Positions 36,717 through 44,561 of a DNA stretch of 64,000 nucleotides are shown here, piece by piece. A program made the position numbers and the translations under genes. How positions within the stretch are numbered: the first letter of the stretch is position 1; each line of letters starts with the position of its first letter. Below the pieces are notes generated by a model. The model did no database searches and had not been told where the DNA came from. It saw only the letters and a program-made list of their open reading frames with translations. The stretch is from Wenjunlia vitaminophila DSM 41686 (lineage in GTDB: Bacteria; Actinomycetota; Actinomycetes; Streptomycetales; Streptomycetaceae), in contig NZ_KB904657.1 in assembly GCF_000380165.1 (NCBI RefSeq), positions 40,831-104,830 on the forward strand, given 5' to 3'.

Positions 36717-37984
36717 GCGGCGCTCCGCTCGGGCCGGGCCAGCACCATGGCGCTCTGGAAGCCGCCGAAGCCGCTGCCGACGGTCAGGACCGCGTCGGTG
36801 CGCTGGGAGCGCGCGGTCAGCGGAACGTAGTCCAGGTCGCACTCCGGGTCCGGGGTGTGCAGGTTCGCCGTGGGCGGCACCACGTTGTACTCCATGGCCA
36901 GGGCGGAGGCGGCGATCTCGATGGAGCCGATGGCGCCGAGCGAGTGCCCCACCATCGACTTGATGGAGCTCACCGGGGTGCGGTAGGCGTGCTCGCCGAG
37001 GCTCTTCTTGAAGGCGGCGGTCTCGTGCCGGTCGTTCTGCTTGGTGCCGGACCCGTGGGCGTTGATGTAGTCGATCGACTCCACGTTCATCCTGGCCTCG
37101 TCCAGCGCCACCGTGATCGCCTCGGCCATCTCGGCCCCGTCCGGGCGCAGCCCGGTCATGTGGTAGGCGTTGCTGCGGGTGGCGTAGCCGGCGATCTCGG
37201 CGTAGATGTGCGCGCGGCGGCGCTTGGCGCTCTGGAGTTCCTCCAGCACGAAGATGGCGGCGCCCTCGCCGAGCACGAAGCCGTTGCGGGTGCCGTCGAA
37301 GGGCCGTGACGCGCACTCCGGGGCGTCGTGCCGGGGGGTGGTGGCCTTGATCGCGTCGAAGCACGCCATGGTGATCGGGGAGATCGGCGCGTCCGACGAG
37401 CCGGCGACCATGACGTCAGCGGAGCCCTCACGGATCAGCTCGATGGCGTGGCCGACCGAGTCGATCCCCGAGGTGCAGCCGGTGGAGACCACGGCGGTGG
37501 GCCCCTCGGCGCCGACCGCCCAGGCGACCTCGGCGGCGAACGAGCTGGGCACCAGGTGGCTGTACAGGTGCGGCGGGGCGTACGTGTGATCGACGAGGTC
37601 GAGCCGGCCGCCGTCGCTGACCACCCGGTACTCCTGGTCGAGGCCCATGGTGGCGCCGACCGCGCTGCCGACGGTCACGCCGACCCGGTACGGGTCGAGC
37701 TCGGTGAGTTCGATGCCGCTGTCCGCGACGGCGCCGCGGGCCGCCACCACGGCGAGCTGCGCCGCCCGGTCCATCCGCCGGATCTCCTGCGGGCCGAGGC
37801 CGTGCTCGTACGGGTCGAAGTCGATCTCCGCGGCCACCTTGGAGCGGAACGGGGAGGGGTCGAAGAAGGTGATCCGGCGGGTCGCGGTGCGGCCCTCGCT
37901 CAGCAGGCTCCAGAAGTTCTTGGTGCCGACACCGCCGGGGGCGAGGACCTCCATCCCGGTGATGACCACGCGTCGCTCCGTCAC
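36713..37984 (-). CDS. Type II PKS ketosynthase alpha
   Basis: A 423-residue condensing enzyme. Active-site residues are Cys170 (VVSTGCTSG), His310 ([12 protein letters not shown]) and His347 ([10 protein letters not shown]). The N-terminus [20 protein letters not shown] fixes the GTG 37984 start, which overlaps the cyclase stop (GTGA). With KS-beta and ACP it forms the minimal polyketide synthase. No KS-III or acyltransferase for an unusual starter is in the window, so an acetate starter is the default. Confidence 0.96.
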   Translation of the reverse strand: MTERRVVITGMEVLAPGGVGTKNFWSLLSEGRTATRRITFFDPSPFRSKVAAEIDFDPYEHGLGPQEIRRMDRAAQLAVVAARGAVADSGIELTELDPYRVGVTVGSAVGATMGLDQEYRVVSDGGRLDLVDHTYAPPHLYSHLVPSSFAAEVAWAVGAEGPTAVVSTGCTSGIDSVGHAIELIREGSADVMVAGSSDAPISPITMACFDAIKATTPRHDAPECASRPFDGTRNGFVLGEGAAIFVLEELQSAKRRRAHIYAEIAGYATRSNAYHMTGLRPDGAEMAEAITVALDEARMNVESIDYINAHGSGTKQNDRHETAAFKKSLGEHAYRTPVSSIKSMVGHSLGAIGSIEIAASALAMEYNVVPPTANLHTPDPECDLDYVPLTARSQRTDAVLTVGSGFGGFQSAMVLARPERSAA

Positions 37985-38310
37985 GCGGACGCCTCCCACG
38001 AGTAGAAGCGGGTGGCCATCGCGTCCGCCGGGGAACGCCAGGTCGCGGGGTCGTAGGCCTCGATGTACGGCTTGAGGTCCTCGCTGATCCGGACGAACTT
38101 GGGGTCGGTCTTGGCCTCTTCGATCAGCTTTCCGCCGTTGTCCTCGTCGAAGTCCTGGAGGTGGAAGTACAGGCCGCGGTAGGAGAACAACTGCCGGCGG
38201 CGCGTGCCCATGCGGTGGGGCATGTCCGTGGTGTCGAATTCGGCGAACAACTTCGCCACGTCGGCGCTCGATCCGGGTTCCATTCGGGCCACGATCAGCG
38301 TGCTGTGCAT
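37981..38310 (-). CDS. TcmI-family polyketide cyclase (AlpI/JadI class)
   Basis: A 109-residue ferredoxin-like-fold cyclase. The conserved N-terminus [26 protein letters not shown] and [15 protein letters not shown] are typical of the angucycline cyclases JadI, UrdF and AlpI, which act after the aromatase. ATG 38310 is chosen on this alignment, with AGGAGC upstream on the minus strand. It is the first gene of the polyketide operon. Confidence 0.92.
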   Translation of the reverse strand: MHSTLIVARMEPGSSADVAKLFAEFDTTDMPHRMGTRRRQLFSYRGLYFHLQDFDEDNGGKLIEEAKTDPKFVRISEDLKPYIEAYDPATWRSPADAMATRFYSWEASA

Positions 38311-38479
38311 GCGGTTTCGCTCCTTGGGAATTTCGGCGGACGCGGTGCTCTTCTGTGCCGTCGTTGGGCGTGCGCTGCGTTCGACCCGAAAGGGAGGCGC
38401 GGCACTCGTGCTCACGGGTAACTCGACCGGTCCTCACCGCGGAGAAGGCCGGTCGGCGCCCCTGGGGGCAGGCCCCAGA

Positions 38480-38493
38480 TCTTGACGTCAAGA
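38480..38493. promoter_or_regulatory. 14-bp perfect palindrome TCTTGACGTCAAGA
   Basis: A fully symmetric site 170 bp upstream of the cyclase start. A second small inverted repeat (CTGGGG-N5-CCCCAG, 38462-38478) adjoins it. Symmetry suggests a dimeric repressor, such as a TetR- or MarR-type protein, acting on the polyketide operon. Confidence 0.5.
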
Positions 38494-38530
38494 CTCTTCC
38501 GAAACGGGGGGTCCGGCAAGGGACCTCATT

Positions 38531-38652
38531 TCAGGTCTGCGTTCGGTTCGGTCAGATCCGGTAAGCGCAGCGCAGCCATGTCAGGAAACCGGCAATCCCA
38601 GGCAGGGGTTGGTCAGATCCGCTGCCTGGTTGCGTCAGACCTGTGTCAGGGA
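38531..38652 (-). promoter_or_regulatory. CTGAC direct-repeat activator array before the polyketide operon
   Basis: Plus-strand TCAG heptamers occur at 38531, 38552, 38581, 38613, 38635 and 38646; read on the minus strand they are CTGAC/CTGAA repeats. The last three are in 11-bp phase (38613, 38635, 38646). GGTCAGATCCG occurs twice (38550 and 38611). CCAGGCAG/CTGCCTGG arms (38598, 38622) flank one copy. Similar CTGTC/CTGAC repeats precede the oxygenase pair at 41.36 kb. Confidence 0.55.
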
Positions 38653-38894
38653 ACGTCCCCACGAGGGCTCCGCCCGGCTCGCGTCGGGGCGGTGTCCGCA
38701 GCGGTGCTGACCACGGGGAACGGGCACCCAGGCGGGGGAAACGGAGCCGGGCCGGGGCCGGGGGGAGCGCCGCGGCTCACGGCCGACCGGGGCTGCCGGC
38801 GGCCGTCCACGGGGGCGTACGGCGGCCGGAGGCGGGCCGCTGGGCGCTCCCACGCCCCGGTGCCCAGGGCGGGGCGCCACCCGCCCGGGAGTCA

Positions 38895-38965
38895 GGCGGG
38901 CAGTCTCTGGTGGGCGGGCGGGCGGGCAGTCTCCGGCGGGCAGGCAGGCAGGCAGGAAGGCAGGG
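38895..38965. repeat. Short tandem repeats (GGGC)n and (CAGG)n
   Basis: GGGC units (38912-38927) and CAGG units (38941-38956, then AAGG, CAGG) surround two copies of GGCGGGCAGTCTC. It is a slippage-prone, low-complexity stretch between the terminator and the promoter array. Confidence 0.65.
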
Positions 38966-39001
38966 GGCACGGTGGTTCGCCCGACGGCCCGACAAACCGA
39001 A

Positions 39002-39039
39002 GGAACGCCCGGGTCCTGTCTCCAGGACCCGGGCGTTCC
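39002..39039. terminator. Perfect 17-bp terminator hairpin
   Basis: GGAACGCCCGGGTCCTG (39002-39018), TCTC loop, exact reverse complement (39023-39039). It lies 40 bp beyond the stop of the ABM oxygenase gene on the minus strand, and so ends the oxygenase pair's transcript before the polyketide operon promoter. Confidence 0.85.
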
Positions 39040-39078
39040 CCAACTGGTGCGTGCCGGGGCCGCCGCCCCGGCACGCGC

Positions 39079-39774
39079 TCACTCCCCCGCGGAGCGGGTG
39101 TGCACCACCTGGTAGGAGTTCCAGTCGCTGCTGGTCTTCAGGGACGCGATCCGGGACTCGGACTTGTCCCGGGCCGCGGACCACTCGGACTGCGGCTCGT
39201 TGATGAAGGCGTCGTGCGCCTCCTTGCTCTCCCACTGGGAGTAGCAGACCGCGAAGGAACCCTCGAGGCCCCGGGCCCGCAGCCCCTTGAAGACGGTGTG
39301 GGAGCGGTAGCCCGCGACCTCGAGCAGGTAGTCCTGGGACGGGCCGAGGGCGTCCACCAGCTCGTCGAGGTTCTCCTGCGCCACCTGGAAGATCTCGATG
39401 ACGGTGTGGTCGTCCCGCTTCGGGGAGATCTCCACCTTGTCGCCGAGCGACGGGTGGTGCTGGCTGAACACGATCTCGTTCTGGAGCAGGCGGATGGACG
39501 TGGTCAGCTCGCCGAAGGTCGGCAGGGTCCGGTGCTTGAACTCCTCACCGGCGTAGCGCTTCTCCAGGTCCTCGCCGCTGCGCCACTGGATGAGGTTGGC
39601 GGTGCCGGGGCTGTGCACGCCCTGGTGCACGGTGCTGGAGATCCAGCCCTCGTAGGCCGCCGCATTGACGATCTTGGTCATCTCGTTGATGAGACCGTCC
39701 TGCTTCTCCGGCGCGTCGGTGGTGAAGAGGTTGAGGACGGTGAGGTGGGCGTCCTCTGGGGAGATGAAGGGCAT
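39079..39774 (-). CDS. AlpJ/JadG/GilOII-like ring-opening oxygenase (tandem ABM domains)
   Basis: A 231-residue protein made of two antibiotic-biosynthesis-monooxygenase (dimeric alpha-beta barrel) repeats, about 8-105 (HLTVLNLFTTDAPEKQDGLI) and 115-225 (DDHTVIEIFQVAQENLDELV). Members of this small family open the B ring of dehydrorabelomycin in jadomycin, gilvocarcin and kinamycin pathways. ATG 39774 is set by this alignment; AGGAAG lies upstream. Paired with a FAD hydroxylase gene, as alpJ-alpK are in kinamycin clusters. Confidence 0.84.
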   Translation of the reverse strand: MPFISPEDAHLTVLNLFTTDAPEKQDGLINEMTKIVNAAAYEGWISSTVHQGVHSPGTANLIQWRSGEDLEKRYAGEEFKHRTLPTFGELTTSIRLLQNEIVFSQHHPSLGDKVEISPKRDDHTVIEIFQVAQENLDELVDALGPSQDYLLEVAGYRSHTVFKGLRARGLEGSFAVCYSQWESKEAHDAFINEPQSEWSAARDKSESRIASLKTSSDWNSYQVVHTRSAGE

Positions 39775-39827
39775 GTGGGTCGCTTCCTGATTCTCGGACG
39801 AACGGTGTGTGGGTGAGGCGCGGGGCC

Positions 39828-41288
39828 TCAGTTGGACGGGCCGAACCAGCGGGTGAGCGCGTCGGCCAGGCCCTCGGTGCGCGCGTCCTCCGGGGAGACC
39901 CACGCGACGTACCCGTCGGGACGGACCAGCAGGCCCCGGGGCAGGCCCTCGCAGTCACCACTGACCGTGGTGACCCGGTCGGACCAGCCGGCTGCCGTCT
40001 CGCGCAGCTCCGCGTCGTCGCCGAGGTCGAGCAGCACGGCGCGGCCCGGGTGGAGCAGTTCGAAGGTCGTCTTCTTCTCGCCCTCGACCACGACCTCCTG
40101 CTCCTCCAGGCGCCGGCCGAGCAGCGGGTGGTCGCCGGGGCCCATGTCGTGCCGGATGTCGAGGCCGGTGACCATGCCCACCAGGTGGCGTTGGACGTCC
40201 TCGTACGCGGTGAGCTCGGTGAAGACCTCCAGCAGCGGCTTGATCTCGTCGCCGCCGACGTAGAGCTGGCTCTGGGCCAGGGTGTTGGTCAGGATGCGGG
40301 CACCCACCGGGTGCCGCTCGCTGTGGTAGGTGTCGAGCAGGCCCTCCGGGGCCTGCCCCTTGATCGTCAGGGCCAGCTTCCAGCCGAGGTTGACCGCGTC
40401 CTGGATGCCCGCGCTCATGCCCTGGGCGCCGATCGGCAGGTGGAGGTGCGCCGCGTCGCCGGCGACGAGGACGCGACCGCGCCGGTACTCCGTCGCCTGG
40501 CGGCTGGCGTCGGTGCTCGAGCTGACCCACAACGGCGTGCCGTGGGAGATGTCCTCGCCGGTCAGCCGCTTCCAGGCGCCGACCACCTCCTCGAAGGTGA
40601 TGGGCCCCGGTCCCTTGCGCAGGGGCTCGGCCGCCTCGTAGTAGGAGACCCGGCAACGGTCCGGCCCCAGCGGCAGCACGATGACCATGCCGCCCTCCAC
40701 CCGCCGGCCGCTGAAGCCCGGGGGGAGCTGCACGCCGGCGATGTCGGCGTACCGCAGCTCGATCCGCGGCTCGGTGCCGGTGAACTCGATACCGGCGGCC
40801 TTCCTGACGGCGCTGCGACCGCCGTCACAGCCGACCACGTAGGCGGCCCGCAACCGGCTGGGGCCGTCCGGTGTGTCCACCTCGACGGTGACCCCGTCGT
40901 CGTCGGTGGTCAGGCCGGTGACCTCCCAGCCGCGGCGCACGTCCGCGCCGAGCTCACCGGTCCAGCCGGCCAGCATGGCCTCGGTGACCGCCTGGGGAAT
41001 GCCGCGGGCCCCGTAGGAGCCTCCTGGAATGACCCGGTAGTCGAGGGAGACACCGCCGAAGTGACCGAACGGAATGAGGTTCACCTCGCCGAAGCGAGAG
41101 AGCAGTCCGCGTTGGTCGAATTCCTCGATGGTCCGTGCCGAGAAACCGAGGGCACGTGACTCCTGCACCGGCTCGGCGAGCCGTTCGACGACGATCACAG
41201 AAATGCCCTGCAAACGGAGTTCGCCGGCGAGCATGAGACCCGTGGGGCCTGCCCCGGAAATCACTACGTCCGCGTCAAAGTTATCCAT
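39828..41288 (-). CDS. FAD-dependent aromatic hydroxylase (AlpK-like)
   Basis: A 486-residue class-A flavoprotein. Motifs: VVISGAGPTGLMLAGELRLQG, YVVGCDGGRSAVRKAAGIEF and RVLVAGDAAHLHLPIGAQGMS. It is similar to the hydroxylase at 30243 and ends with a thioredoxin-like domain. In kinamycin biosynthesis AlpK hydroxylates C5 of the contracted benzo[b]fluorene scaffold, next to AlpJ. Position before the ABM oxygenase gene supports the same role. Its promoter region carries 21-bp tandem repeats. Confidence 0.86.
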   Translation of the reverse strand: MDNFDADVVISGAGPTGLMLAGELRLQGISVIVVERLAEPVQESRALGFSARTIEEFDQRGLLSRFGEVNLIPFGHFGGVSLDYRVIPGGSYGARGIPQAVTEAMLAGWTGELGADVRRGWEVTGLTTDDDGVTVEVDTPDGPSRLRAAYVVGCDGGRSAVRKAAGIEFTGTEPRIELRYADIAGVQLPPGFSGRRVEGGMVIVLPLGPDRCRVSYYEAAEPLRKGPGPITFEEVVGAWKRLTGEDISHGTPLWVSSSTDASRQATEYRRGRVLVAGDAAHLHLPIGAQGMSAGIQDAVNLGWKLALTIKGQAPEGLLDTYHSERHPVGARILTNTLAQSQLYVGGDEIKPLLEVFTELTAYEDVQRHLVGMVTGLDIRHDMGPGDHPLLGRRLEEQEVVVEGEKKTTFELLHPGRAVLLDLGDDAELRETAAGWSDRVTTVSGDCEGLPRGLLVRPDGYVAWVSPEDARTEGLADALTRWFGPSN

Positions 41289-41354
41289 AAGCCCTCTCCC
41301 AACGGTCTTCCTCAGTATTACGAGGAGTTCGCGGGAGGGTAAATAGCCCCGAGG

Positions 41355-41401
41355 TACAGGCTTTTGACAGGGCAGTACAGGGTTCTGACAGCAACGTCAG
41401 G
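41355..41401 (-). promoter_or_regulatory. 21-bp tandem repeats with CTGTC/CTGAC heptamers
   Basis: TACAGG (41355 and 41376) and TGACAG (41365 and 41386) recur at exactly 21 bp, followed by TCAGG at 41397. On the minus strand this gives CTGTNNN heptamers every 10-11 bp, upstream of the hydroxylase-oxygenase pair. The pattern fits cooperative binding of a SARP or OmpR-type activator along one DNA face. Confidence 0.6.
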
Positions 41402-41452
41402 TTTGCGACAAGTGGTCTTGGGATCCGGCGGGTTCCGTGGTCATGCTCGGGT

Positions 41453-41902
41453 ATGACCACTAGCCAATCCTCCGCCGAGGTCGCCGGGCTGCTCGACCGC
41501 TACCTGGTCGGGCTCGACGACGACGATCTGGACGACGAGTGGGCGCGCGGCCTGTTCACCGGGGACGCGGTCGTGGAGTTCCCGATGAGCCGGCACGAGG
41601 GCCTGGAGGGTCTGGCCGGGTACCACGCCGACGTGCTGGCGAAGTGGGAGCGGACCCAGAACCTCAACTCCCCGGCGGTCGTGCTGGTGGACGGCGACCG
41701 GGCGACGTTCCGGGCCAACGTGATGTCCACCCACGTGCACCGGGCGAGCACCCCGCCGGTGGACGGTGAGCCCCCGGCGCTCTTCTCCACCGGGACGTTC
41801 GTCAGCGGGGCGGCCCGGAACACCCCGGACGGCTGGCGCATCTGCTCGTTGGCCTTCCGGCTCGTCTGGAGCAGCGGGACCCGCCCCCGGCCGGCCGGCT
41901 GA
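41453..41902 (+). CDS. SnoaL-like (NTF2-fold) protein
   Basis: A 149-residue protein with an NTF2-like fold: N-terminal helix AEVAGLLDRYLVGLDDDDLDDEWARGLF, then DGDRATFRANVMSTHVH and GWRICSLAFRLVWSSGTRP strands. SnoaL-like proteins act as cyclases, hydroxylases or unknown binders in polyketide clusters; key catalytic residues cannot be assigned. Divergent from the hydroxylase gene, sharing the repeat-rich promoter region, so it is probably within the cluster. Confidence 0.72.
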   Translation: MTTSQSSAEVAGLLDRYLVGLDDDDLDDEWARGLFTGDAVVEFPMSRHEGLEGLAGYHADVLAKWERTQNLNSPAVVLVDGDRATFRANVMSTHVHRASTPPVDGEPPALFSTGTFVSGAARNTPDGWRICSLAFRLVWSSGTRPRPAG

Positions 41903-41934
41903 CGCGGCGGTGGACCGGGGCGGGCACCTGGGGG

Positions 41935-42351
41935 TCAGGCGTTGAGGCTCATCACCCGGTCCACGGCGATCTCGACGACGACGCGGCCCGGCGGGTTGGG
42001 CGGCGGGGAGTAGTAGCGCTTGGCGTAGCGCCTGACCCCCTCGGCCACCCGGCGGGGATCGTCGGACACCGTGCCGGTGCCCTCCAGGGTGACCCACTTG
42101 AATCCGGCCACCTGACAGAGCGCGGCGCGGCTGCCGGGGGCGGCGAGCAGGTTCCTGGCCTTGCGCGAGGAGACCACCGTCATGACCCGGGCCAGACCCG
42201 CCGCCGGGTCCCAGGTGAAGCGCACCGCCACCACGTGGGGCGACCCGTCGGGCCGGAAGGTGGTCAGCGTGGCGATGTGCGGCTCGGTCAGGAACTCCTC
42301 GACCGAGGGCGCCAACGCCGGCGCGCCAGTGCCTTCCTTCGACAGCGACAT
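41935..42351 (-). CDS. PPOX-class (pyridoxamine 5'-phosphate oxidase-like) flavin or F420 protein
   Basis: A 138-residue split-barrel protein: HIATLTTFRPDGSPHVVAVRFTW, VVSSRKARNLLAAPGSRAAL and KWVTLEGTGTVSDDPRRVAE are typical of the F420/FMN-binding PPOX group. It may act as an F420-dependent reductase. Convergent to the SnoaL-like gene, divergent from the TetR gene; the TetR-type operator at 42475-42500 lies in the shared promoter region. Confidence 0.82.
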   Translation of the reverse strand: MSLSKEGTGAPALAPSVEEFLTEPHIATLTTFRPDGSPHVVAVRFTWDPAAGLARVMTVVSSRKARNLLAAPGSRAALCQVAGFKWVTLEGTGTVSDDPRRVAEGVRRYAKRYYSPPPNPPGRVVVEIAVDRVMSLNA

Positions 42352-42674
42352 CGTGTTCGCCCTCTCGCTCGGGTGACGTCAGGAGGTTGCGGAGGCGGTC
42401 GGACACCTCACCCGGCGCCCTCGCGGCCACGGCGCCCGGGACGGGTTCACGTCACCGGGGCCCTCCTGAAAGAAGAAGCGGAATCCTATTCCGGTACGGC
42501 AAGTACAGGGGACCCGCGGGCACGTTGTCAACCGCGGCCAACGTCAAATGTTTGCGGGAACGTTCAGAATTGACAGGAACGAACCCGGACATACCCATGG
42601 AGACGGCATCTGTCGGGGGTGGATGAGGAAGGAGCGGCCGGGCATAGTAGGAGTGAAACGGAGAGAGGTTCCGC
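42352..42674. other. 323-bp divergent promoter region with TetR operator
   Basis: Between the PPOX gene (minus) and TetR gene (plus). It contains the operator at 42475-42500 and a ribosome binding site GAGAGG before ATG 42675. No gene is seen. Confidence 0.6.
42475..42500. promoter_or_regulatory. TetR-type operator, copy 2
   Basis: GAAGCGGAATCC, two variable bases, then TTCCGGTACGGC. The core CGGAATCCTATTCCG is a perfect palindrome with a 3-bp centre. It is repeated almost exactly at 14548-14574. Its place before a TetR gene suggests autorepression. Confidence 0.65.
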
Positions 42675-43286
42675 ATGCCAACTCCCATGCCCGTGCAGCA
42701 GTCCACGTCCGCGCACACCACCAGCCCCCGGCGGCGGCGCGCCGATGCCGAGCGCAACCGCGCCCGGGTGCTGAACGCTGCCCGTGAACTCTTCGCCGAG
42801 CGTGGGGCGCACGTGTCCATGGACGAGGTGGCCCGTCGCGCCGAGGTCGGCGTCGGCACCCTCTACCGTCACTTCCCCACCAAGGAAGCCATGGTCGAGG
42901 CCGCCTCGCAGCAGCGTTTCGGCGAGATCCTGACCTACTACCGGACCATCTGCCGCGACTCGACCGAACCCCTCGAGGCGCTCAAGCTGTTGCTCACCCG
43001 GATCGCCGAGGTTGAGGCGAGGGACCGGGGATTCGCCAGTGTGGTGGTCGAGGGCACCCTGGGTTCCGAGGGACCGCGGAGCCCCCTTCGGGCCGACCTC
43101 GAGGCGGAGCTGGTGAGCCTGGTGGACAAGGGCCAGGCCGCCGGGGTGATCAGGCAGGACATCACCGGCGCGGACATCCTCTCCCTGACCTGTGGCCTCA
43201 ACTCGATCGTCCACCGGCGCAGCGGCGACTGGCGGCGCTACATCAACATCGTCCTGGACGGTCTGCGGTCCTCCCGTGAGCGGTAG
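42675..43286 (+). CDS. TetR-family transcriptional regulator
   Basis: A 203-residue protein. The helix-turn-helix is VLNAARELFAERGAHVSMDE and VARRAEVGVGTLYRHFPTKE (about 35-75). The C-terminal ligand-binding part has the SVVVEGTLGSEGPRSPLRADLEA segment of the TetR_C type that often follows. A strong GAGAGG site precedes ATG 42675. Likely represses itself, the PPOX gene and, through the copied operator at 14.5 kb, the StrR-like and/or sigma-factor genes. Confidence 0.88.
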   Translation: MPTPMPVQQSTSAHTTSPRRRRADAERNRARVLNAARELFAERGAHVSMDEVARRAEVGVGTLYRHFPTKEAMVEAASQQRFGEILTYYRTICRDSTEPLEALKLLLTRIAEVEARDRGFASVVVEGTLGSEGPRSPLRADLEAELVSLVDKGQAAGVIRQDITGADILSLTCGLNSIVHRRSGDWRRYINIVLDGLRSSRER

Positions 43287-43373
43287 GTCGGCGGGAAGTG
43301 GCGTGCGGCCCGCGGTGGCGGGAGTCGTCCGGGTCGAGGGACTGCCGGTGTCCGCGGGACAGGGCCGCGCCAG

Positions 43374-43745
43374 GTGCTGAGCATCGGGACGGTCGTGATG
43401 GGGGCCGCGGACGTGCGGCGGGCGGCGGAGTTCTGGAGCCGGGCCCTGGGCTACGTGCCGCGTGACGGTGAGGTCGCCGACGACTGGACCGTGCTGGTGC
43501 CGGCCGAGGGCACAGGACCCGGACTCGCGCTCGGCCGCAGTACGTCGCCCGTGCAGGAACGCCCCCGGGTCCACCTCGACCTCTACGTCGAGGACGCCGC
43601 CGAGCAGCGGGCCGAGGTGGCACGCCTGGTCGCCCTGGGCGCCGAACGCGTGGACTGGCAGTGGTACCCGGACGACCCCGACTTCGTCGTGCTCGCCGAT
43701 CCCGAAGGCAACCGTTTCTGCGTCATCGACGCCAGTCACGGCTGA
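43374..43745 (+). CDS. VOC/glyoxalase-family protein
   Basis: A 123-residue protein with the paired beta-alpha-beta-beta-beta units of the vicinal oxygen chelate fold: LSIGTVVMGAADVRRAAEFWSRALGY, VHLDLYVEDAAEQRAEVARL and DFVVLADPEGNRFCVID. Possible metal ligands are His (VHLDLY) and Glu (DPEGN). GTG 43374 has a poor ribosome binding site. The function is open; such proteins include dioxygenases and binding-type resistance proteins. Confidence 0.75.
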   Translation: MLSIGTVVMGAADVRRAAEFWSRALGYVPRDGEVADDWTVLVPAEGTGPGLALGRSTSPVQERPRVHLDLYVEDAAEQRAEVARLVALGAERVDWQWYPDDPDFVVLADPEGNRFCVIDASHG

Positions 43746-43947
43746 GGAACGCCGGGTCCGGCCCGTCGCGGCCCCGTCCACGCGCCCGGGGGCAGGGGCA
43801 CGGACGACGCGCGGTCCGCTCCCCCGGCCCGGGCGGGACCCGGCTCACCCGATCGAGCGGAAACACCGCCGGGACCGATGAGTTCTGGCGGCCCGAACGG
43901 TCAACCCTCGCAACACCTGTCCCACCGGTCAGCGAGGAGCAAGGGCC

Positions 43948-44418
43948 ATGCAGAAGATCACGCCGTGCCTGTGGTTCGACACCCAGGCCGAGGAGGCCGT
44001 GGGCCACTACGTCTCCGTCTTCCCCGATTCCCGCGTGCTGGAGGTGCACCGCTACGGGGAGGCCGGGCCGGGCGAGCCGGGGACGGTGATGCTCGTCGTC
44101 TTCGAGCTCGCCGGGCAGCGGTTCCAGGCGCTCAACGGCGGTCCGCAGTTCACCTTCAACGAGGCCGTCTCCCTCGCCGTGGACTGTGCCGACCAGCAGG
44201 AGGTGGACACCTACTGGGAGAGGCTGACCGACGGCGGCGAGCCGGGGCCGTGCGGCTGGCTCAAGGACAGGTACGGCCTGTCCTGGCAGATCGTCCCGCG
44301 GCGCCTGGGGGAGCTGATGAGCGACCCCGATCCGGGCAGGGTCGCCCGGGCCACCCAGGCCATGCTCACCATGTCGAAGATCGACATCCGGGCCCTGGAC
44401 GAGGCCGCCGACGGGTGA
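43948..44418 (+). CDS. PhnB-like VOC-superfamily protein
   Basis: A 156-residue protein: MQKITPCLWFDTQAEEAVGHYVSVFPDSRV, FQALNGGPQFTFNEAVSLAV and YGLSWQIVPRRLGELM are the family core. Close relatives are annotated as 3-demethylubiquinone methyltransferase-like, but they lack a SAM site, so no methyltransferase activity should be assumed. AGGAG precedes ATG 43948. Confidence 0.85.
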   Translation: MQKITPCLWFDTQAEEAVGHYVSVFPDSRVLEVHRYGEAGPGEPGTVMLVVFELAGQRFQALNGGPQFTFNEAVSLAVDCADQQEVDTYWERLTDGGEPGPCGWLKDRYGLSWQIVPRRLGELMSDPDPGRVARATQAMLTMSKIDIRALDEAADG

Positions 44419-44561
44419 CCCCCACGGCCCCGCCGGTCCCGCCTGGCCGCCGCCTGCCGGGCCCCCCGGGTCCCGGCAGGGCCGCGCCCCAGGGCGGGGA
44501 CCGCTCCCGGGCGACCCGGGCGATGCTGGGCCGTGGTCGGTGGTCCAGCGAGGGAGTCGTG

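Larger units (their letters stand above)
38311..39078. other. 768-bp intergenic region: polyketide operon promoter and upstream terminator
   Basis: From left to right it holds a 14-bp palindrome (38480-38493), a CTGAC direct-repeat array (38531-38652), short tandem repeats (38895-38965) and a 17-bp hairpin (39002-39039). No coding frame is convincing. Confidence 0.6.

Noticed and set aside
43948..44418. Ubiquinone methyltransferase annotation for the PhnB-like protein
   Set aside because: No SAM-binding motif is present; the fold is VOC.
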